From Hyphomicrobium_A sp964620915 (GTDB lineage Bacteria > Pseudomonadota > Alphaproteobacteria > Rhizobiales > Hyphomicrobiaceae): 5,801 nucleotides of DNA. Positions 1 through 5,801 of this stretch are shown in pieces (the first letter of the stretch is position 1; the number at the start of each line of letters is the position of its first letter). Both the position numbers and the translations under genes were made by a program. Under the pieces are notes generated by a model that saw only the letters and a program-made list of their open reading frames with translations, did no database searches and was not told the origin of the DNA. The stretch covers positions 1-5,801 of the forward strand of contig CAZUKP010000143.1 in NCBI GenBank assembly GCA_964620915.1, written 5' to 3'.

Positions 1-558
1 GACCTTTCGAGCAAGGCCGCGGCGGCTTCGGAGAACGGCAAGGCCGACGCCACCGCCAGTATCGGCTTCGGCCTGAATCAGAATGCCTTTGCCCCCAACA
101 ATATCGCCCATACGACCGTTCAGAATGGCGGAAAGTCGTCGATCTATATCGGCAGCGAGGCGACGGCGAATGCCTTTAATAAGGCCGATGCCAATGCCTT
201 CACCGGGACCGGCATTAACCAGAGTGTTTTGAGCAGCAACGACAAGGCAATGGCGCTGGTCGACAACCATAGTGGGTCGCATATCGACATTTCGACCAAT
301 GCCGCGGCGACGTCGAAAAATGACAAGGCCACTGCCAAGGCCGGTATCGAGAATGGCATCCGTCAAGTCGTGACTGCCGCGGGTCCTGCCGACGCTACTG
401 TTCAGAATGGTGGAGGATCTGCGCTCTATATCGGCACCGAGGCTTCGGCAAATGCTCTCAATAAAGCCAAAGCTACCGCCGACACGAAGGGCATTGTGCA
501 AAATGTCACGAGCAGCGACGTAGCGAACGCACTCGTCGACAACGATGCTTTGTACAAG
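1..558 (+). repeat. Two tandem ~94-residue higher-order units within the passenger
   Basis: Unit one begins D-L-S-S-K-A-A-A at base 1 and unit two begins D-I-S-T-N-A-A-A at base 286. Both contain T-V-Q-N-G-G, then Y-I-G-(S/T)-E-A, then A-N-A-(F/L)-N-K-A at corresponding places. The V-Q-N-G-G codons start at 118 and 400, 282 bases apart. Each unit covers two of the ~47-residue basic repeats, so duplication acted on pairs of repeats. Similarity is visible at the DNA level as well as in protein, which suggests these copies are younger than those downstream. Confidence 0.8.
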
Positions 559-1230
559 GTTACCGCTAAGGCGGATGCGAAGTCGTCGGCGGACGAAGCA
601 AAAGCCCGGGCGACAGTGACCGGGATCGATCAGACAGGTAGCGGAGACTCCGAGACGCTGGTGAGCGTCGTCAATAAAGAGAACGGTGCGATCGTCGTTT
701 CGGCCGATGCCACCGCGCAATCAGACGTCAACGCTATCGCCCGGGCCAGGGCGACCGGCGCCTACCAGCATCCCGTAGGCCCGAATAACAACAGCGTCGT
801 GTTCCACAACGAAGGCTCGATGTTGGTTACGGCATCGGCCACGGCCGAGGGTGATGACAAAGCCAGAGCTGTGGCTCGAGGCGACGTTATTGAAGGCCAG
901 GACAGCCAAGTCCTCCACGTCGATTTCTTCAATAGCGGGCCAATGAAGGTGCAAGCCACGGCGATTGGCGATGACGCTCGTGCCAGGGCCACGGGACTTA
1001 AGGTCCACGCTAGCGAGATCGATGAAACCAGCCTGTTCCTCAATAGTGGCACGACCTGCTGCGACGGTATCTATGCGACTGCCATAGCCCATGATGGCAA
1101 GGCCAGGGCGACCGGCATGAACATCAAGACCGATGTATTCGCCGGCACCATCCTCAATCAGGGCGTCATTTATGCCTATGCCGAGGGTGCCGATAACAAA
1201 GCCGTCGGCATCCGGGTCAGCGAAGCCGGT
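1..1230 (+). repeat. Ten-copy degenerate passenger repeat carrying a (D/N)-x-K/R-A-x-A motif
   Basis: Each copy has a strand around N-x-G-x-I/L-x-V followed by an Ala-rich strand, an acidic turn and a K/R-A-x-A segment, often ending G-I-x-Q or A-T-G. The K/R of this motif falls at visible residues 14, 61, 109, 155, 201, 248, 287, 327, 367 and 400. The spacings are therefore 47, 48, 46, 46, 47, 39, 40, 40 and 33 residues. Regular spacing of N-G turns and short strands fits a right-handed beta-helix passenger. The array continues upstream of the window, so the total copy number is unknown. Copies near the barrel are shorter and more degenerate. Confidence 0.85.
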
Positions 1231-3120
1231 ACTGATCACGATCCAGTTATCCAAGATCCGGTTGGTCTGATCGAAAACAATGGCGGTCAGATCTGGGCCG
1301 GTGAGTCCGTCGACGAGGGCGTCACCGTTACTCGCGGGATCGCCATTGATTTAAGGAATGAGCCGAACCCATTCATCGTCAGCCTGAAGGGCGAGGAGCA
1401 TTGGGGGAACATCTACGGCGACATCCTGACGACCGAAAACGATAGAATCTTTGTCACCGATGGAACGACGAGCCTCGATGGCATTGTGAACCCGGGCGCC
1501 AATGTCGGTGAAATGACGGTGACCGACGGCGGCACGCTGTTCCTGCGGCGCAACTCCATCGACGGCGCCTCGCAAGTCAACGTGAGCGAGTTTACGCAAA
1601 CCGGCACTGGGACGCTCGCCTTTGAAATCGCCCCGACGGCACTGCCCAACCAAACGGTTCCGGCGGGCTCCGGGGCGAACTTCATCGGCCAGATCAATGG
1701 CGCGACGGTCAATCTCGCAGGGACTGCCGAGATCAGGCCGGTGGCCGGGCTTTATCAGGACAACGTCCTTTATAACAATGTGGTTATCTCGCCTGACTTG
1801 AACGGGCAGTGGAGCACCGTGCAGAGCGCATCGCCCCTACTGTCGGCGACGGCCATCAACAATCCCACCGATGTCGATTTGGCTGTAACCCGGGTGGCCT
1901 TCAATGCGGTCGGCGGTTTGACCAAGAACCAAAATGCTGTCGGCGGCGGTATCGAGAACGCGTATGACAGCCTGCTCAACGGCAATTTTGGCAGCAACTA
2001 CGCGACCCTCGTCGGTGAGCTGTTCACGCTTGGATATAACGAATACACCGACGCTTTAAGGCAGCTGTCTGGCGCCGAATATGCCCAGGGTCTCTGGTCG
2101 GTCACCAATTCGCTCGACCTCCTGAAGCGGGCGGAAAACCAACGCACGAAATACAGTGTTGTCTTTGGGGCGCCGGTCGCCTCGCTAAAAGATGGCCCCG
2201 TCGAGCCGCCGCGGGTGGCGGGTCTTGGCACCGTTTGGGTTAACGGCATGGGGACCTGGGGCGATTTGAGCGGCGACAAGAATGCGCCTGGGTTCGATCA
2301 GGATCGCGGCGCGATCTATGCTGGCGCCGATTATCTAGTCACGCCGAACCTCACGCTTGGCGCTTTGGTGGGCTACTTCGACGCGGATCTCGATTTCGAT
2401 TGGGATCAGAGCAAGCTCGACTACGACGGCGTGCAGTTCGGCGGATACGCCCATTACGATACCGGAACGTGGTACGCCAACGGCCTTGTCGGCTTCGGCT
2501 TCTATGACGGCAATGCCAAGCGGAATATCTCGATCGCGGCAGCGGTAGACCCCAAGGAGTGCGATTGCTTCAGGACCCAGGATGGCGGCATCAGCAGCAT
2601 GAATTCTGGCAGCTTCGATGCCGATGCCTGGACCATCGGCGGAGAAACCGGCTATCGCTTCCTGTATGGGGCCAGGTCGTGGATCGCGCCTTATATCGGA
2701 CTGACCTTTGCCAATGGTGAGATCGATTCCTTCAGAGAGTCGGCGAGCGGCAGCGCCAGCGCTTCGGCGCTTGCAGTGGCCGGCGACGGTGACTCCTTGG
2801 TCTCCGATCTCGGTGTGCGTCTCTCTCAAGGGTTCTTGTTTGGCGGTGGTACCCAGGGGAATATCGAGCTCCGTGCGGCTTGGCTGCACGAGTTCGGCGA
2901 CAATCCAATGTCGATCAATGCCGCCTTCGTCGGCGTATCGCCGAGCCGCTTTAAGGTTGCCGGGTCGGATATCGCAGAAGACACCTTCGCTCTCGATACC
3001 GGATTCTCCGTCGACCTGTTGTCGAATTGGTCCGCCGGCGTAACCTATATGGGCCGGTTTAGTGATGACTTCACCGACAATGGCATTATGGGCCGCGCCA
3101 AATATCGATGGGGCAAATAG
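1..3120 (+). CDS. Type Va autotransporter, repetitive passenger plus C-terminal beta-barrel (5' truncated)
   Basis: This is a surface protein whose C-terminal barrel inserts in the outer membrane and exposes the passenger. The frame is open from base 1 to the TAG at 3118-3120, so the start and signal peptide are outside the window; 1039 residues are visible. Residues 1-410 are Ala/Asp/Lys-rich repeats of beta-helix character. Residues 410-660 form a stem with the G-T-L and E-F-T-Q-T-G-T-G-T-L-A-F-E pattern usual before autotransporter barrels. Residues 670-716 are the linker, including QLSGAEYAQGLW, the position of the LSGE-type helix. Residues 741-1039 match the autotransporter beta-domain in size and in alternating aromatic/Gly strands (WVNGMGTWGD, GALVGYFDADLDFDW, SAGVTYMGRF). 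The last strand ends AKYRW, followed by two extra residues, GK. Cysteines occur only as C353-C354 and C854-x-C856. The family call is firm; the passenger's ligand or activity is unknown, and an adhesin is only the commonest possibility. Confidence 0.93.
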   Translation, partial: DLSSKAAAASENGKADATASIGFGLNQNAFAPNNIAHTTVQNGGKSSIYIGSEATANAFNKADANAFTGTGINQSVLSSNDKAMALVDNHSGSHIDISTNAAATSKNDKATAKAGIENGIRQVVTAAGPADATVQNGGGSALYIGTEASANALNKAKATADTKGIVQNVTSSDVANALVDNDALYKVTAKADAKSSADEAKARATVTGIDQTGSGDSETLVSVVNKENGAIVVSADATAQSDVNAIARARATGAYQHPVGPNNNSVVFHNEGSMLVTASATAEGDDKARAVARGDVIEGQDSQVLHVDFFNSGPMKVQATAIGDDARARATGLKVHASEIDETSLFLNSGTTCCDGIYATAIAHDGKARATGMNIKTDVFAGTILNQGVIYAYAEGADNKAVGIRVSEAGTDHDPVIQDPVGLIENNGGQIWAGESVDEGVTVTRGIAIDLRNEPNPFIVSLKGEEHWGNIYGDILTTENDRIFVTDGTTSLDGIVNPGANVGEMTVTDGGTLFLRRNSIDGASQVNVSEFTQTGTGTLAFEIAPTALPNQTVPAGSGANFIGQINGATVNLAGTAEIRPVAGLYQDNVLYNNVVISPDLNGQWSTVQSASPLLSATAINNPTDVDLAVTRVAFNAVGGLTKNQNAVGGGIENAYDSLLNGNFGSNYATLVGELFTLGYNEYTDALRQLSGAEYAQGLWSVTNSLDLLKRAENQRTKYSVVFGAPVASLKDGPVEPPRVAGLGTVWVNGMGTWGDLSGDKNAPGFDQDRGAIYAGADYLVTPNLTLGALVGYFDADLDFDWDQSKLDYDGVQFGGYAHYDTGTWYANGLVGFGFYDGNAKRNISIAAAVDPKECDCFRTQDGGISSMNSGSFDADAWTIGGETGYRFLYGARSWIAPYIGLTFANGEIDSFRESASGSASASALAVAGDGDSLVSDLGVRLSQGFLFGGGTQGNIELRAAWLHEFGDNPMSINAAFVGVSPSRFKVAGSDIAEDTFALDTGFSVDLLSNWSAGVTYMGRFSDDFTDNGIMGRAKYRWGK
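2221..3117 (+). other. Autotransporter beta-barrel domain (coding segment)
   Basis: About 299 residues from G-L-G-T-V-W-V-N-G to the C-terminus form the translocator barrel, matching the usual 250-300 residue size. Amphipathic strands with alternating aromatic and small residues recur throughout. Two segments look like surface loops. One lies near bases 2545-2610 and contains K-E-C-D-C-F. The other, near bases 2740-2800, is a Ser/Ala/Gly-rich stretch (SASGSASASALAVAGDGD). The final strand reads GRAKYRW and is followed by GK, so the protein does not end on the aromatic residue that typically closes outer-membrane barrel proteins and is recognised by the BAM complex. Confidence 0.88.
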
Positions 3121-3220
3121 NNNNNNNNNNNNNNNNNNNNNNNNNNNNNNNNNNNNNNNNNNNNNNNNNNNNNNNNNNNNNNNNNNNNNNNNNNNNNNNN
3201 NNNNNNNNNNNNNNNNNNNN
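3121..3220. other. Assembly gap (100 Ns)
   Basis: Exactly 100 undetermined bases separate the autotransporter stop codon from the TPR-sulfotransferase. A round 100 is the usual placeholder for a scaffold gap of unknown length, so the true spacing, any terminator or promoter, and the 5' end of the next gene cannot be read. An unseen gene could also lie here. Confidence 0.97.
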
Positions 3221-3225
3221 CCCCG

Positions 3226-5322
3226 ATGACGCCAAGCCAAGCTGTGGCGCATGCCGTCAGCTTGATGCAATCGGGGAAATTAGGGCAGGCAGAAGACGCC
3301 TGTCGGCAGATTCTCAAAGCGCGCCCGGACCTCGCAGAAGCGCATAATGTTCTCGGCGTTGTGTTGCATCGCCAGGGACGCCTAGAGCAGGGGATCGGGG
3401 CAGTATGTGCGGCCATCCGTCTTGATGGAAGCAGCTCAAATTTTCATAGCAATCTCGGCGAAATGCTCCGCCAGGCCGGCCGGACCGATAGGGCAATCAC
3501 GGTACTTTGGCGTGCCATCCGGTTGGATCCCTGTTCTGCTCAGGCGTATAACAATCTTGGCATAGCGTATTTCGACAAGCATGAATTCGAAGACGCCGTC
3601 CAGATGTACCGGAAGGCGATTCTCTTATTCCCGCGTTACGCCGAGGCTCATGCCAATTGCGGAAACGCGTTATGTCTGCTCGACCGGCATCAAGAAGCGA
3701 TTGAATCCTATCGGGTTGCTTTGTCCATACAACCGCAGCATTTTGCGGCTCACAAAGGCCTCGCGACCGCACTCTGGAACTCTGAGCGTTTAGCGGAGGC
3801 TGAACAGTCATTTGAGCGAGCGATTTCTCTCAATCCGGCGGAGACCGATCTCTATTGCCGTTTGTCATATTTGTTAACGCAGCAGGGGAGGACGGGAGAG
3901 GCGATCAGCCTTCTCAACGAGGCACTGCGAGTGGGGTGCCAAAAGCCCGGTATACTTATTGCGCTCGGCCGTACACATCTCAAGCGCAATGACTTTGAGC
4001 TAGCTAAGGTCGTCGCGGATAAAGCCCTTGAGCTGAATCCTGATCACCCAGAAGCGTTGTGCCTCCAAGGCCAGGTACTTTATGAGCTGGATCGGCTTGA
4101 GGAGGCAATCGGCACTTATAGAAAGGCACTTGCTCTTCGGCCCAATTTCGCTGAGTGCCGGACGCATCTTGCCATTGCGCTTAAAGCTGTAGGTGAGCTT
4201 GAGCAGGCGGAGAACGAGCTCGAACATCTTCTCGATCGGCAACCGGATGTGATTGGAGCCTATACCGCGCTGGCTGATCTCAAACGCTTTACTCGCGACG
4301 ATCCGCATCTGCAAGCTATGGAGAAAATCGTCGGTCGAACGCGAGGCGTCCAGGACCAGCAGCGTCTGTTTCTGCATTACGCCCTCGGCAAGGCCTATGA
4401 CGACATCGGCGACTACGATAAAGCCTTCGCCCATTTCACTGCCGGTGCCAAGGTCAGGCGTGCGCAACTGCACTCGAAAAATGTGCGGCGGGAAGAACTC
4501 TTCAATCGGGTGGCAGCGGTTTTTGACAAGGCGTTTTTCGCCACTGCGCCCATTGTCCCTGGCAGCGCGACAGTGCCAATTTTTATTGTCGGAATGCCCC
4601 GTTCGGGCAGCACGTTGATCGAACAAATCCTTGCCAGTCACCCCCAAGTTGCGGCCATGGGAGAGGCTAAAACATTCGACCTTGCCATGAGGGCTCTGCG
4701 TGGCGCTTTTCCAGACCTACCGCCTTTTCCCGATTCGGTGAAAGAAATGGAGAACGAACATTACGCATATTTTGCGAGGGAATATTTCTGTTTGATAGAC
4801 AGAAAACAAGCTAACAGTCCGATAGTCGTAGACAAGCTATTGTCTAACTTTGCTAATATCGGATTTATATGGAAGGCGTTTCCCAATGCCAAAGTCGTAC
4901 ATGCATTCAGAGATCCAATGGATACTTGCTTCTCGTGTTATACGAAGTTGTTCAGGGATAATGTTGGCTATGCTGACTTGAGAGAGATAGCCGGACACTA
5001 TAAGCAGTACCGGACGCTGATGGCACATTGGGACGCTGTATTGCCACAGGGCTTCAAACACAACGTTGCCTACGAGGATCTGGTTCGCGCGTTCGAGCCG
5101 CGGGTGCGCGCGCTCGTTCGGTTTTGCGGCCTGGAGTGGGATGACCGCTGCCTCTCCTTCCATGAGAAGAAGCGTCCCAATAAAAGCGCCAGCGCCGCAC
5201 AGGTAAGGAGACCGCTCTACACGAGCGCGTTGGGGCGTTGGCGGAGGTACAGCAAGCACCTCACGCCCCTCATCGAAGAGATTGGGCCAATGGTGCAAAC
5301 GCAGCCCCGATTGGCACGCTAG
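3226..5322 (+). CDS. TPR-repeat sulfotransferase family protein
   Basis: This is a predicted PAPS-dependent sulfotransferase with an N-terminal helical repeat scaffold, 698 residues. There is no evident signal peptide, so it is probably cytosolic, where PAPS is made. Residues 3-342 are ten TPRs of exactly 34 residues each (for example AQAYNNLGIAYFDKHEFEDA at 105-124), and an eleventh lies at about 380-413. The catalytic domain follows. F-I-V-G-M-P-R-S-G-S-T-L (453-464) is the 5'-phosphosulfate-binding loop, with R459. G-E lies about 22 residues after the loop, near where tyrosylprotein sulfotransferases carry their catalytic Glu. D-K-L-L-S-N-F (536-542) is a conserved family block, and V-V-H-A-F-R-D-P-M-D-T (557-567) is the 3'-phosphate-binding region. 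A C-terminal Q-V-R-R-P-L-Y / G-R-W-R-R-Y block closes the domain. The start is uncertain: only five bases precede this ATG before the gap, no ribosome site is visible, and the frame is open into the gap. The acceptor is unknown. TPRs suggest a protein partner or substrate. Confidence 0.92.
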   Translation: MTPSQAVAHAVSLMQSGKLGQAEDACRQILKARPDLAEAHNVLGVVLHRQGRLEQGIGAVCAAIRLDGSSSNFHSNLGEMLRQAGRTDRAITVLWRAIRLDPCSAQAYNNLGIAYFDKHEFEDAVQMYRKAILLFPRYAEAHANCGNALCLLDRHQEAIESYRVALSIQPQHFAAHKGLATALWNSERLAEAEQSFERAISLNPAETDLYCRLSYLLTQQGRTGEAISLLNEALRVGCQKPGILIALGRTHLKRNDFELAKVVADKALELNPDHPEALCLQGQVLYELDRLEEAIGTYRKALALRPNFAECRTHLAIALKAVGELEQAENELEHLLDRQPDVIGAYTALADLKRFTRDDPHLQAMEKIVGRTRGVQDQQRLFLHYALGKAYDDIGDYDKAFAHFTAGAKVRRAQLHSKNVRREELFNRVAAVFDKAFFATAPIVPGSATVPIFIVGMPRSGSTLIEQILASHPQVAAMGEAKTFDLAMRALRGAFPDLPPFPDSVKEMENEHYAYFAREYFCLIDRKQANSPIVVDKLLSNFANIGFIWKAFPNAKVVHAFRDPMDTCFSCYTKLFRDNVGYADLREIAGHYKQYRTLMAHWDAVLPQGFKHNVAYEDLVRAFEPRVRALVRFCGLEWDDRCLSFHEKKRPNKSASAAQVRRPLYTSALGRWRRYSKHLTPLIEEIGPMVQTQPRLAR

Positions 5323-5369
5323 CTTTGTAAAAGGTAGTTTCTGGTAAGCGTCTTATCCGAAGTCAATGA

Positions 5370-5801
5370 ATGAACCAAAGCGGCATGAGATCGAAAGTTG
5401 TTATCATGGCTATCACTGTTGTCACCTCTATGGGTGTAGCTCTGCTGGGGCTTCATTTCCTCGGATGGGATGGCGTCCTTTCGCCAGGAAATCTTCTCAC
5501 GGTGCAGAATAAGGCGGTGCAAAACAAAACGGAGGCCATCCGGACGCCTGCAGCGAAGCCGGGCAGAGCGAGACCTGAACGCAAGGATTTCGGTGACTGG
5601 ATGTTGATTTGTTCGACAGACGGAACCGCGCCCTGTACGGTCGGACAACAGCTTACGCGCAAGGCAGACGACAAGCTTGTAGTTGCCTTGAGTTTGAGTC
5701 CATTGGCGGGCGGCGGCTCAACCCTAATCGTTCATACGCCGCCAGGGGTTCTTCTCACGGCTGGCCCGGTGGTGACGACCGACAATGGAGTAGAATCGCG
5801 C
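5370..5801 (+). CDS. Invasion-associated locus B (IalB) family protein, 3' truncated
   Basis: 144 residues are visible and the frame is still open at the window end. Residues 10-33 are a hydrophobic segment after a basic start (M-R-S-K), acting as an uncleaved anchor or signal peptide. Residues 34-72 are a polar linker with a small V-Q-N-K-A-V-Q-N-K duplication. The family core begins at D-F-G-D-W (73-77), followed by C81 and C89, then V-G-Q-Q, a spacing typical of IalB-like proteins, where the cysteines probably form a disulfide in the periplasm. IalB of Bartonella promotes erythrocyte invasion, but free-living alphaproteobacteria carry many paralogues of unknown role. An in-frame TGA just upstream limits the start to 5370, 5385 or 5406. 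A weak GAAG at 5359-5362 favours 5370; the basic N-region fits 5370 or 5385. It lies 47 bases after the sulfotransferase stop, so cotranscription is possible. Confidence 0.82.
   Translation, partial: MNQSGMRSKVVIMAITVVTSMGVALLGLHFLGWDGVLSPGNLLTVQNKAVQNKTEAIRTPAAKPGRARPERKDFGDWMLICSTDGTAPCTVGQQLTRKADDKLVVALSLSPLAGGGSTLIVHTPPGVLLTAGPVVTTDNGVESR

Noticed and set aside
229..231. TTG as the start of the autotransporter gene
   Set aside because: The same frame is open to base 1, and residues 1-76 already carry the repeat motif in phase, so the real start is upstream of the window.
721..1254. 177-codon open frame on the minus strand
   Set aside because: It lies wholly inside the autotransporter, and its composition mirrors the Ala/Asp-rich coding strand. 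It shows no recognisable domain.
1..3120. Trimeric autotransporter adhesin (type Vc)
   Set aside because: The barrel domain is about 299 residues, as in monomeric type Va proteins. Trimeric anchors are only about 70-80 residues, and no coiled-coil stalk is visible.
2335..3270. 311-codon minus-strand open frame
   Set aside because: It runs through the N gap, which cannot be translated, and overlaps the conserved barrel; it is an antisense shadow.
4000..4647. 215-codon minus-strand open frame
   Set aside because: It is antisense to TPRs and the phosphosulfate-binding loop of a clear gene, with no family features.
3226..5322. O-GlcNAc transferase-like TPR protein
   Set aside because: The C-terminal domain has the P-R-S-G-S-T loop and R-D-P block of sulfotransferases, not a GT41 glycosyltransferase domain.
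5343..5358. Possible terminator hairpin after the sulfotransferase gene (GGTAAG pairing with CTTATCC)
   Set aside because: The stem is short and AT-containing, has a bulged T and a three-base loop, and no T-tract follows.
5323..5369. Promoter for the IalB-like gene
   Set aside because: I see no convincing -35/-10 pair in this short spacer.
5319..5674. Two minus-strand open frames over the IalB-like gene
   Set aside because: The plus strand has a signal/anchor segment and the F-G-D-W and Cys pattern of a known family, so these are shadows.

Overview
The window looks like the chromosome of an alphaproteobacterium, most plausibly of the order Hyphomicrobiales (Rhizobiales). The coding sequence is moderately GC-rich, and an IalB-family gene sits beside a classical autotransporter and a TPR-sulfotransferase, a gene content familiar from that group. 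No marker gene is present, so this assignment is inference. All three genes lie on the + strand, and the first and last are cut by the window edges.

Bases 1-3120 are the 3' part of a large type Va autotransporter gene. The visible 1039 residues hold an Ala/Asp/Lys-rich repetitive passenger (about residues 1-410), a non-repetitive beta-helical stem (about 410-660), a helical linker (about 670-716) and a complete C-terminal outer-membrane beta-barrel (about 741-1039). The start codon, signal peptide and an unknown length of passenger lie upstream. Bases 3121-3220 are 100 Ns, an assembly gap whose real size is probably unknown; it begins directly after the autotransporter stop codon.

Bases 3226-5322 encode a 698-residue protein with ten TPR units in exact 34-residue register, an eleventh further on, and a PAPS-dependent sulfotransferase domain (about residues 450-690). 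Bases 5370-5801 are the 5' part of a gene for a membrane-anchored or exported IalB-like protein.

The genes share a cell-surface theme: a secreted surface protein, a probably cytosolic enzyme that could transfer sulfate to some acceptor, and an envelope protein of a family tied to host interaction in Bartonella. The most interesting hypothesis is that the TPR-sulfotransferase modifies the neighbouring autotransporter or another surface molecule, by analogy with the heptosyltransferases encoded beside AIDA-I and TibA. The sequence shows adjacency only, across a gap, and the passenger has no Tyr with an acidic residue just before it, so tyrosine sulfation of the repeats is not supported. The clearest structural observation is a ten-copy passenger repeat whose period steps from about 47 to about 40 and then to 33 residues toward the barrel.
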